64,000 nt of DNA from Flavobacterium sp. N2038 (GTDB lineage Bacteria; Bacteroidota; Bacteroidia; Flavobacteriales; Flavobacteriaceae), in assembly GCF_025947185.1 (NCBI RefSeq), contig NZ_CP110001.1, positions 806,001-870,000 on the forward strand. The letters are read 5' to 3'. The notes under the pieces are model-generated. The model was not told where the DNA came from and searched no databases. It was given only the letters and a program-made list of their open reading frames with translations. The translations under genes were made by a program, and so were the position numbers. This document shows positions 27,003 to 35,008 of the stretch, one piece after another (the stretch's first letter is position 1; every line of letters begins with the position of its first letter).

Positions 27003-28274
27003 ATGACATTAACAGAAAAAGACAGCCAATATCTTTGGCATCCGTATACACAACATAAAACATCTCAAACTCCAATTGCAATTTCAAGAGGTGAAGGAGC
27101 TTTACTTTGGGACGAAAATAATAAAGAGTATATAGACGCGATTGCCTCCTGGTGGGTGAATCCGTTTGGGCATAGTAATAAATTTATTGCTGATGCCATT
27201 TATAAACAACTAACTACTTTAGAACATGTTTTATTTGGAGGTTTTACACATGAACCTGCAATAAAAGTAGCAGAAAGACTGATGGAGATTTTGCCGGATA
27301 ATCAACAAAAAATTTTCTTTTCTGATAATGGTTCAACAGCAGTTGAAGTAGCGATAAAAGTAGCACTACAGTATTTTTTTAATAAAGGAGAAAAACGTAC
27401 TACAATAATCGCTTTCGAAAATGCTTTTCATGGAGATACTTTTGCTGCAATGGCTGCGAGCGGGATTTCATTTTACACACAGGCTTTTCAGGGAATGTTT
27501 ATAGATGTTGTTCGTATTCCGGTGCCGGTAAAAGGACAGGAAGAAGTTAGTTTTGAGGCACTGAAAAATGTAATTCAGAATCATAACTGCGCCGGATTTA
27601 TTTTTGAACCCTTGGTTCAAGGTGCGGCAGGAATGGTGATGTACGAAGCGGAAGCTTTGGCAAAACTAATAGGGATTTGTAAAGAGCATAATGTTTTAAC
27701 AATTGCCGATGAAGTAATGACAGGTTTTGGTAAAACCGGAAAAACATTTGCAATGGATTATGTCGCTGAAAATCCGGATATGATTTGTTTGTCGAAAGCT
27801 TTGACAGGAGGAACAATTCCAATGGCAATTACAACTTTTACTCAGGAAGTTTTTGACGCTTTTTATGATGATGATATTAATAAAGCATTGTTTCATGGAC
27901 ATACTTTTACTGCAAATCCTACAGGCTGTGCGGCAGCTTTGGCGAGTATAGATTTATTGCAGACAAATGAAATGCAGACAAATATTGAACGCATTAATAA
28001 AAGCCATCTGGAATTCCAGAAGAGAATTGAGAATCATTCGAAGGTTGTTACAACAAGAACTTTGGGTGTTATTTTTGCAGTTGAAATTAAATCAGATTCT
28101 GAGGAAAGCTATTACGGGTCAATGCGAACAAAACTCTATAATTTCTTTATAGAAAAAGGCGTTGTTTTGAGACCGGTTGGGAATATAGTTTATATTCTTC
28201 CGCCATATATTATGACAGATGAGCAGCTTCAAAAAGTATACAAAACGATTTTAGAAGCGATAGAAATGGTATAA
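27003..28274 (+). CDS. bioA: Adenosylmethionine--8-amino-7-oxononanoate transaminase
   Basis: PLP enzyme that transfers the amino group of S-adenosylmethionine to 8-amino-7-oxononanoate, giving diaminononanoate, the substrate of BioD. The 423 residues include the BioA-typical LWHPYTQHKT opening, SWWVNPFGHSN, DNGSTAVEVAIKVA, IADEVMTGFGKTG and the PLP lysine in CLSKALTGGTIPM (about residue 264). The order bioD-bioA-KAS is on one strand; a 23-base inverted repeat separates bioA from the ketosynthase gene. Confidence 0.95.
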   Translation: MTLTEKDSQYLWHPYTQHKTSQTPIAISRGEGALLWDENNKEYIDAIASWWVNPFGHSNKFIADAIYKQLTTLEHVLFGGFTHEPAIKVAERLMEILPDNQQKIFFSDNGSTAVEVAIKVALQYFFNKGEKRTTIIAFENAFHGDTFAAMAASGISFYTQAFQGMFIDVVRIPVPVKGQEEVSFEALKNVIQNHNCAGFIFEPLVQGAAGMVMYEAEALAKLIGICKEHNVLTIADEVMTGFGKTGKTFAMDYVAENPDMICLSKALTGGTIPMAITTFTQEVFDAFYDDDINKALFHGHTFTANPTGCAAALASIDLLQTNEMQTNIERINKSHLEFQKRIENHSKVVTTRTLGVIFAVEIKSDSEESYYGSMRTKLYNFFIEKGVVLRPVGNIVYILPPYIMTDEQLQKVYKTILEAIEMV

Positions 28275-28278
28275 TTTT

Positions 28279-28363
28279 TTTAACCATATAAGTGATATAA
28301 GCCCAGTTAAGCAAGTTTGTTTTGCGATTTATTATGTGAACTTATATCACTTATATGGTTAAA
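28279..28363. repeat. 23-bp perfect inverted repeat between bioA and ketosynthase gene
   Basis: The arms at 28279-28301 and 28341-28363 (core CCATATAAGTGATATAAG on the left) are perfectly complementary over 23 bases, with a 39-base spacer. The outer flank has T bases on the left and A bases on the right rather than a terminator tail. Confidence 0.8.
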
Positions 28364-28394
28364 TAATGCGAACTTTGCGATTAAATAAAATATT

Positions 28395-29564
28395 TTGAAT
28401 ACACAAAAAATTTCTATAACAGCTTTTTCTTCCATTTCTTCTTTAGGAAATAATGCTGAAGAAGTCTGGAAAAAGTATCTCGATAATCAACATTGTTTCT
28501 CTAAACAATTTTTAGATCAACAAGATACTTCGGTTGCTATTCTTGATGCTGAATCAAAGCAAATGGTTACTGAAATTAGAGAATCAGATTCGAAGTATAA
28601 ATTTCTGGATGACTCTGTTTTATTTGCTTTGGCCGCTTCTCGTAAAGCTGTTGAACAAGCAGGATGGAATTCAAATGATGTTTTCGGAATAAATATTGGT
28701 TCGTCAAGAGGCGCAACTGATTTATTCGAAAAACATTACAAAGAATATATCGACACCGGAAAAGCACAAACTCTTGCGTCGCCAACAACAACATTGGGAA
28801 ATATATCTTCCTGGATCGCTCATGATCTGCAAAGTGTTGGTCCCGAAATTTCGCATTCAATAACCTGTTCTACAGCACTTCATTCTTTATTGAATGGAGT
28901 GGCATGGTTAAGATCCGGAATGGCAGATAAATTTTTGGTTGGAGGAAGTGAAGCTCCTTTAACCGATTTTACAATTGCTCAAATGCGGGCTCTAAAAATT
29001 TATTCCCGTATTGATCAGGATCAGGAAAGCTGGCCCAATTTAGCTTTTGATTTTGAGAAAACGCAAAACACCATGATTTTGGGTGAAGGCGCTGCGGTTT
29101 GTTGTTTAGAAGCCGGAGAAAAAGAAAATGCAATTGCTTATGTAACGGGAGTTGGATACGCGACAGAAGTTTTAGAACATAACATTTCAATTTCTGCAGA
29201 AGCAACTTGTTTTCAAAAATCAATGAAAATGGCTTTAGAGGGAGAAAATCCTGAAGATATTGATGCAATTGTAATGCATGCACCAGGAACAATAAAAGGT
29301 GATTTGACAGAGCTTCGTGCTATTGAAAAAGTTTTTGGATCTAAATTGCCTTTGTTGACTACTAACAAATGGAAAATAGGGCATACTTTTGGAGCTTCAG
29401 GGATTTTGAGTTTAGAATTGGCGCTTTTAATGATGCAGAACGATACATTTATTGGTGTGCCATTTGGAGAAAAACAAAATCAAAACAAAAAGATTAAAAA
29501 AGTTTTAATTAATGCAGTTGGTTTTGGCGGAAATGCAGTTAGTGTTTTGGTTGAAAAAAGATAA
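28395..29564 (+). CDS. Beta-ketoacyl synthase in biotin cluster
   Basis: A 389-residue KAS I/II-type condensing enzyme starting at TTG. The Cys-His-His triad is present: C158 in SITCSTALHS, H295 in VMHAPGTIKGD and H330 in WKIGHTFGASG, with the conserved lysine K325. The motifs diverge from housekeeping FabF (TACATS, NAHGTST), suggesting a specialised substrate. Position right after bioD-bioA suggests a role in supplying the pimeloyl moiety, but neither bioC nor bioH is in the window to confirm this. A bidirectional terminator follows. Confidence 0.82.
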   Translation: MNTQKISITAFSSISSLGNNAEEVWKKYLDNQHCFSKQFLDQQDTSVAILDAESKQMVTEIRESDSKYKFLDDSVLFALAASRKAVEQAGWNSNDVFGINIGSSRGATDLFEKHYKEYIDTGKAQTLASPTTTLGNISSWIAHDLQSVGPEISHSITCSTALHSLLNGVAWLRSGMADKFLVGGSEAPLTDFTIAQMRALKIYSRIDQDQESWPNLAFDFEKTQNTMILGEGAAVCCLEAGEKENAIAYVTGVGYATEVLEHNISISAEATCFQKSMKMALEGENPEDIDAIVMHAPGTIKGDLTELRAIEKVFGSKLPLLTTNKWKIGHTFGASGILSLELALLMMQNDTFIGVPFGEKQNQNKKIKKVLINAVGFGGNAVSVLVEKR

Positions 29565-29589
29565 TGAACTAAAGTAAATTTTGAACATA

Positions 29590-29623
29590 AAAAAATCCAT
29601 TCCGGTGTCGGAATGGATTTTTT
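29590..29623. terminator. Bidirectional terminator between ketosynthase and T9SS gene
   Basis: AAAAAATCCATTCCG pairs perfectly with CGGAATGGATTTTTT around a GTGT loop, serving the converging genes on both sides. Confidence 0.9.
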
Positions 29624-29640
29624 ATGACTTATGGGTTGCT

Positions 29641-32600
29641 TTATTGCAAAACAATTTTTTTAGAAACGATAAAGTCATTGTCTAAAGTTACCTTTACAAT
29701 TAAAACCTGATTACCGGATTGTAAGTTTGAAAGTTGTAATTCAGTTGAGTTTACTTTCTTTTTATCATATAGCAATTTGCCTGTAATATCATAAACCGAA
29801 ACTTCTTTTATCGTTTCTTTTGATGACAGTACTTTGATAATTTTATCTTTTACAGAAACCAAGACACCGTTTTCAATATTTTCAAAGCCATCCGTTCCAA
29901 GCGTTTTATTGGTATAACGAAGAACAAAACGATCTGGGAAAGTACCAATAGCTGTAGTAAAAGTATAATTACCAGCACGAAGATCTATTATTTGCCCCGA
30001 TTTTTTGTCTTCAAGATAAATTGCCTGATTGTTAAATACTCCATCAACATGATCAATTGCAATGGTAAAATCACCAGCAATTGAGGTTACATACCCTAAC
30101 GGAACAAGATCAGTTTTTTCAAAAGGAAGTGCGCGTCCTTGGACAGTAAGTTTAGCATCATCGTTGATACTGTAGAAATCCAGATAGGTATTGCCACTCA
30201 TTGTCCATCCATCATAATTCATATCCCATTCATTTGTTGCGCCATCTACGTAACCAACTAAAACTTGTTTAAAAGCCCCTTTAGCATTAGTAAGATTCAG
30301 CCAAATACGATTTTTTTCGTTTTCATCAGAACCATCAGTTTTGAAAAATTGTTTGTTATTTGCGGGAATTCGCATATCATTGGTAAACTTCACCTTTACA
30401 TTGGTAGATGGAGTTGCAAAGAATGCCTGACCTGCAGCAATTTTTCCTGTTGGCTGACTTCCTCCCGTTTTTGCAGGACCAGTTGCTACTCCGCCCGTTA
30501 AACTATAAACAGCATAGTCATTAACGGTATAATTATATTTTGCATCGCCCGGAACTGCATCACTTGGCGGGCTGTTGTGTGTCCAGAAATACAAAGCCCC
30601 AATATCATTTCCTGCAAGAGAGTTTATTTTGATTAATTTATCTGCATCTATAGCTGACGGATATGGATTTCCTAATAAATAAGAATGTGTCGCAACAGGT
30701 GTTACCAGGATCTCTCCATTATTTGGGATTCCAAAAAATGAAGCATTATAAACAGCAGGAATGTCTAAGTTATAATTTTGTGGTGCTCTTACTATATATC
30801 CATCACCCGGAGTCATTACCAATATTCCGTTATAGCTTATTTTCCAAGCTCCTGTTTTAGTGTCGTAACTATAGTATTTGTCTGCTAAAGTTGCTGGAGA
30901 TAATTTTTTAAGCGTAAACTTAGATTCAGCAGTTACAGGAGAAGACCAGAATGTAAAATCGTATCGACGAACAGGAGCACTGGTTCTTTGTAGTTCGAAT
31001 GAATTTACATCTCCGCTAAACATGGTTTTACTAGTATTATTTTGCAATAACGAACCACCGTTTTGCACTAAAAGTTTTCCTCCTGCAGCAACAGTTATAT
31101 TTTCGTTTACCGTTAAGGTTTTGTCGGCCGGAATGATAAGAGTTGCTCCGGCTTTAATGGTACACGAGCAAACTTCAATATCCGATTGCAGGGTTGTATT
31201 GCCGGATATCGTAATTGCGGTTAGACCAGTTGGAGCATTACCTGTTCCGTTATAAATAGTTTCAACCGGAATAAATTTTACATTCACATTTGCATCACCG
31301 GCATCTTCTCTTAAGCGAATTTCGACTCTTGAGTTTTTATTCAGAGAATATGTTTTACCATCTTCTACTAAAACAGATCCGGTAGAGTAGGTTCTCGTAA
31401 ATATTAAAACATCATCAATTCGAATTTCTGTTACATCATCATTGTTTACGACTTGTACTTGGTAATCTCCACAAGGAAATCCTTGTCTTCTGTGAGTAAG
31501 TGTAAAATTGTCTATTTGTATTGGAGCACCTTTCCATTCTGAAGAACTTGACGGAGATAATTTTTTGTTCCAGTATGATTCAGAATTCAGATTTACGCTT
31601 GGGTCAACATAAGTTCCTGCATAACTGGTTTTTATATTGTCAATATTTAAATCAGCTTGTGTAAAACCAAAAACATTCCACACATTATCGCCATAAGGAA
31701 GAGATTGATCTCCTTTTACCAATCCGTACAAAAATGATATCCTTGAAGCGCCTGCTTTTTCGTAATATTCCAACATAAAAGTATGAGTTCCTGCTGTATT
31801 GAAAGTATATTGTGCCGTATATTTATTATACCCGTGATCACCCCATGAACCTGTTGGGTTAACTGTCACCAAAACATTATCAATATAGAGTCTCACCCCA
31901 TCATCTGCACCAATAGTAAAGTTATAAGTTCCGGCTTCGGTCGCAGTTTGCATTAAGTAACGAACATAAAATCGGTCGCTTGGCGCGGTACCGCAAAAGG
32001 AATCAGCTTCTACTGTGGGATCACCATAAATGGTTCCGGTATCAATATTTCGATCGAAATTAGCATTTTCAGCAATAGAACCTACATAAGTCGTCATATC
32101 CGGAGTATTTCCGGTATACGTATAAACATATCCTTTCCAGCGATTAATACCCGGAGTTAAAGTTGCAATACAAGGCGGAGCCGTAACAGTAACTGTTACA
32201 GTTGCTGATGAATAGGAAGTTCCGTTAGATAATGTATAGGTAAAAGTGGTTGTTCCTGTATACCCTGCTGTTGGAGTAAAAGTAATCTCTTTGTTGCTGT
32301 TAATCTGAACAGTTCCTCCAATACTTGGTTGTGTATAAGTTATTGAAGTTGAAGAATCGTAGTTTTCATCATTTGCTAAAATTGGAATATTTACAGGTGT
32401 TTTATTATCTGTACTTGCAGTGTCCGGATTTGCAGTTAATAAATTTGAAGAATCTACAATCCCTGTAATTGTTGGACCTAATTCTCCTCCAACGTCATGT
32501 TTTATTTTGAAATATCCGTTTGAAGCATCAGTTACACCATAAGGATATATTCTTATGTAAAATGTCTGATCGGTTAAACTCGTTGCCGTTACATTAGCAG

Positions 32601-33864
32601 GGAAATTCATGATGACTTCCGTATCAGTATTTTTTACTGCGGTAGTTTCACCCTGAAGAATTGCACCTCCGTCAGTAAAATTTGGATCAGTAGAATATCG
32701 TACCTGATATTTAGTTGGTCCTGTGCTTCCGGTAGGAGAGTTATATATAAACTTAAATTGCGAAAGAATTAGTTTGTAATTCGGTTTTGGTTTAACACTT
32801 ACCTCTACATATTTATTTAAGTTAAGTGCATTTGTGTTTTTTAGATTACTTATATTAAAGTAATTTGCATTTGAGCCGCTATTTGTAATTAAAGTTATGC
32901 CACTTCCACCTGCGCTAATGTCATTTCCTATTAGGTTAGGATCTGTTACAACAGCTTTTGGCTTGTCTATTGCACCGTTCCAGATAATCAGACGAGGTGT
33001 AATTTCAGTAACTATTACATAGACAGTTGCGGTAGAGGTTTTAGGCCCATTTGTAAGGGTATATGTAAAAGACGTAGTACCTTTAAAATTTGTAGCTGGC
33101 GTAAAATTTAAAATGTTATTGTTGTTTGTCACAGTTCCATCACTAACAGGAGGCTGTGTATACGTCATAGTTGCTCCTGTATAATTAGTATCATTCGTTA
33201 ACGGATCAAAAGCAATTGCTCTTTTTTCCTGAGTAGTTACAATGTCATCATTTGCATTTAGGTTTGATGGATTGTAAGTTGAAACAGTTCCGGTAATGGT
33301 TGGAGTGGTGCCGCTACCAGCTGTATTTCCGTTTGCTAGAAATATTGGAGAATTAGGATCACTATTAGATTTTAATTTATAACCATATATGCGCAAGGTC
33401 AAAGTTTCTCCCGCATATAAAGTAATGTTTGAAAGATCGAGTGATTTAGTGACTTTGCCGGAGGCCGTAGCTTCATCAATCAATAAAGTACTGGTTGCAA
33501 AGGCATTTTTAGAATAGCGTACCTGATATCTGGAAACATAACCGTTTCCATCTTTTTCATAAGTAAACCTGAAAGCGTTAAGCTTAATTTTATATCCGGT
33601 TTTTGCAGAAGCACTAACCTCAAAATACTTGGTGTCATCAATGCTAAATGATGTTGGCCACTGTGTTCCCCTAAAGCCTTCCCATTGAACAGGAGAAAAT
33701 GAGATACCGGTTCCGCCAGTAATATTTCCTGCTGATACAGAAGCGGTAAAGCTTGACGTAATAGTTGGGGATGCATTGGTAGGACCATTCCATTGCACAA
33801 GGACATCTTGCGAAAATCCAAAAAAGGGTAATAACAACAAAAATAAAAGTAGAGTTTTTTTCAT
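29641..33864 (-). CDS. T9SS cargo protein A: PA14 and cadherin-like domains, type C sorting signal
   Basis: A 1407-residue secreted protein. Order: signal peptide (1-18, ending FGFSQ); beta-sandwich domain ending ITGTVS (20-195); cadherin-like Ig domain (about 200-290, ANDDIVTTQEKRAIAF); a second copy of both (about 292-560); PA14-like lectin domain (about 565-720, GINRWKGYVY, GADDGVRLYIDNV); beta domain with CSCTIKAG; then the array's shared C-terminal module from [12 protein letters not shown] (about 965) to the end. The last 80 residues (KDKIIKV..VYDITGKLLY..KKIVLQ) resemble a T9SS type C sorting signal. It is probably surface-anchored or released, and carbohydrate-binding through PA14. 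It is the only array member on the minus strand. Confidence 0.87.
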   Translation of the reverse strand: MKKTLLLFLLLLPFFGFSQDVLVQWNGPTNASPTITSSFTASVSAGNITGGTGISFSPVQWEGFRGTQWPTSFSIDDTKYFEVSASAKTGYKIKLNAFRFTYEKDGNGYVSRYQVRYSKNAFATSTLLIDEATASGKVTKSLDLSNITLYAGETLTLRIYGYKLKSNSDPNSPIFLANGNTAGSGTTPTITGTVSTYNPSNLNANDDIVTTQEKRAIAFDPLTNDTNYTGATMTYTQPPVSDGTVTNNNNILNFTPATNFKGTTSFTYTLTNGPKTSTATVYVIVTEITPRLIIWNGAIDKPKAVVTDPNLIGNDISAGGSGITLITNSGSNANYFNISNLKNTNALNLNKYVEVSVKPKPNYKLILSQFKFIYNSPTGSTGPTKYQVRYSTDPNFTDGGAILQGETTAVKNTDTEVIMNFPANVTATSLTDQTFYIRIYPYGVTDASNGYFKIKHDVGGELGPTITGIVDSSNLLTANPDTASTDNKTPVNIPILANDENYDSSTSITYTQPSIGGTVQINSNKEITFTPTAGYTGTTTFTYTLSNGTSYSSATVTVTVTAPPCIATLTPGINRWKGYVYTYTGNTPDMTTYVGSIAENANFDRNIDTGTIYGDPTVEADSFCGTAPSDRFYVRYLMQTATEAGTYNFTIGADDGVRLYIDNVLVTVNPTGSWGDHGYNKYTAQYTFNTAGTHTFMLEYYEKAGASRISFLYGLVKGDQSLPYGDNVWNVFGFTQADLNIDNIKTSYAGTYVDPSVNLNSESYWNKKLSPSSSSEWKGAPIQIDNFTLTHRRQGFPCGDYQVQVVNNDDVTEIRIDDVLIFTRTYSTGSVLVEDGKTYSLNKNSRVEIRLREDAGDANVNVKFIPVETIYNGTGNAPTGLTAITISGNTTLQSDIEVCSCTIKAGATLIIPADKTLTVNENITVAAGGKLLVQNGGSLLQNNTSKTMFSGDVNSFELQRTSAPVRRYDFTFWSSPVTAESKFTLKKLSPATLADKYYSYDTKTGAWKISYNGILVMTPGDGYIVRAPQNYNLDIPAVYNASFFGIPNNGEILVTPVATHSYLLGNPYPSAIDADKLIKINSLAGNDIGALYFWTHNSPPSDAVPGDAKYNYTVNDYAVYSLTGGVATGPAKTGGSQPTGKIAAGQAFFATPSTNVKVKFTNDMRIPANNKQFFKTDGSDENEKNRIWLNLTNAKGAFKQVLVGYVDGATNEWDMNYDGWTMSGNTYLDFYSINDDAKLTVQGRALPFEKTDLVPLGYVTSIAGDFTIAIDHVDGVFNNQAIYLEDKKSGQIIDLRAGNYTFTTAIGTFPDRFVLRYTNKTLGTDGFENIENGVLVSVKDKIIKVLSSKETIKEVSVYDITGKLLYDKKKVNSTELQLSNLQSGNQVLIVKVTLDNDFIVSKKIVLQ

Positions 33865-33914
33865 ATTATATGGCGTAAATCAGGTTGTTATGCAGGCATA
33901 GTAAATTAGCCGCA

Positions 33915-33943
33915 CAAAGATAGATACATCTACGATTTACAAA
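33915..33943 (-). promoter_or_regulatory. Promoter of T9SS cargo gene A
   Basis: On the minus strand TTTG (33940-33943), a 17-base spacer and TATCTTTG (33915-33922). The leader would be about 45 bases. The rest of the 374-base gap 33865-34238 shows no gene. Confidence 0.65.
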
Positions 33944-34229
33944 TAATGATGGTTTTCTAAAGGCCAAATAATCGATGAAATGTTGAAATTAATCGTTGAA
34001 CTACATATTAATTTTTATGTTCTTGTGGATATTCTTATAAATACAGAATCTAAAAAATAAGAAAAACCGTAAAATTTACACTTAAAACGACTAGTCTTTA
34101 GATGAAAAACGATAAAAACGCGAGATAGGGTAAATATTTTTCAAGAAATCAACATTTGTATAGGGAAGTATTTTCTGATAAATGGAGCTTTTTTGTGAAG
34201 ATTATTAAAGGTCGAAAAAGGGCATAAAA

Positions 34230-34255
34230 AAATGGAACTTAATTTTGTTCCATTT
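34230..34255 (-). terminator. Terminator overlapping the 3' end of recX
   Basis: AAATGGAAC (34230-34238) pairs with GTTCCATTT (34247-34255). One arm encodes the last residues of RecX, and a T-run follows on the minus strand. Confidence 0.7.
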
Positions 34256-34709
34256 CTTTTACTTTATCATAAACCAAGTTGCTTTCGTAACCACGACGGA
34301 GGAGATAGTCGCAGAACTTTTTCCTCTTTTTTAGCGTATTTTTTTCGATAATGCTATTCCAGCATCGCTCTGAAAGTTGGTCGAGGGTTTCTAAATACTC
34401 TTCGTACGAAATTTCTTTAAGTGCCAGATTAATATTTGTCGAAGAGATGTTTCTCATTTTTAATTCGTTTGTAATTCTGATTTTTCCCCAAAATTTAATG
34501 CGATGTTTTCCTCTGGCGAAACTACAAGCGAATCGGGTTTCGTTTAAAAAATTACCCTCAATTAACTGAACCACAATTAGATCTATTTCATCGCTGGTCA
34601 TTTTTAGGCTATATAATTTTGAAACCACTTCATCATGACAACGTTCCTGATAGGCGCAAAAGTGTTCTAATTTCTGTAAAGCTTCTTTGGGAGTGATAAC
34701 TGAATTCAT
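34239..34709 (-). CDS. recX: Regulatory protein RecX
   Basis: A 156-residue all-helical modulator of RecA filaments. The RecX repeat pattern is visible: ALQKLEHFCAYQERCHDEVVSKL, LIEGNFLNETRFACSFARGK, then KIRITNELKMRNIS and a final CDYLLRRGYESNLVYD. Length is normal. No recA is nearby; the gene sits alone between two divergent T9SS cargo genes, an unusual setting that suggests the array grew around it. Confidence 0.9.
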   Translation of the reverse strand: MNSVITPKEALQKLEHFCAYQERCHDEVVSKLYSLKMTSDEIDLIVVQLIEGNFLNETRFACSFARGKHRIKFWGKIRITNELKMRNISSTNINLALKEISYEEYLETLDQLSERCWNSIIEKNTLKKRKKFCDYLLRRGYESNLVYDKVKEMEQN

Positions 34710-34813
34710 GAGTTTTTTCTTTCTTTTTAACTATAAGTGCTAAAAATATTCAATATGTTGTTAAAATTTGGACAAAAATTGTGCTTATTCTTAAAAAGTA
34801 TTTTGCTAAAATG

Positions 34814-34843
34814 TTGTGTGTGTGCGGAATTATAATATTTTTG
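34814..34843 (+). promoter_or_regulatory. Promoter of T9SS cargo gene B
   Basis: TTG at 34814-34816, a 19-base spacer and TATTTTTG at 34836-34843 match the consensus closely. The start codon is at 35009, giving a leader of about 160 bases. Confidence 0.75.
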
Positions 34844-34922
34844 TGCGATAATATCAGAGATTAAATTCTACTTAAACAAAACATTTTAAACAATTGATTT
34901 GGTGATTTTTGAATCCAAAATC

Positions 34923-34958
34923 AAAAGTACTTCGTATATCTATGTAAGTACTTTTTTT
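34923..34958 (+). promoter_or_regulatory. Terminator-like hairpin in the 5' leader of cargo gene B
   Basis: AAAAGTACTT and AAGTACTTTT pair over 10 bases around a 13-base loop and are followed directly by a T-run. It lies between the promoter and the start codon, so it could act as an attenuator. Confidence 0.5.
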
Positions 34959-35008
34959 ATGTTTCGTTTGAGATAAAAAACAAATTTATAATAAATACCA
35001 CAGTATAT

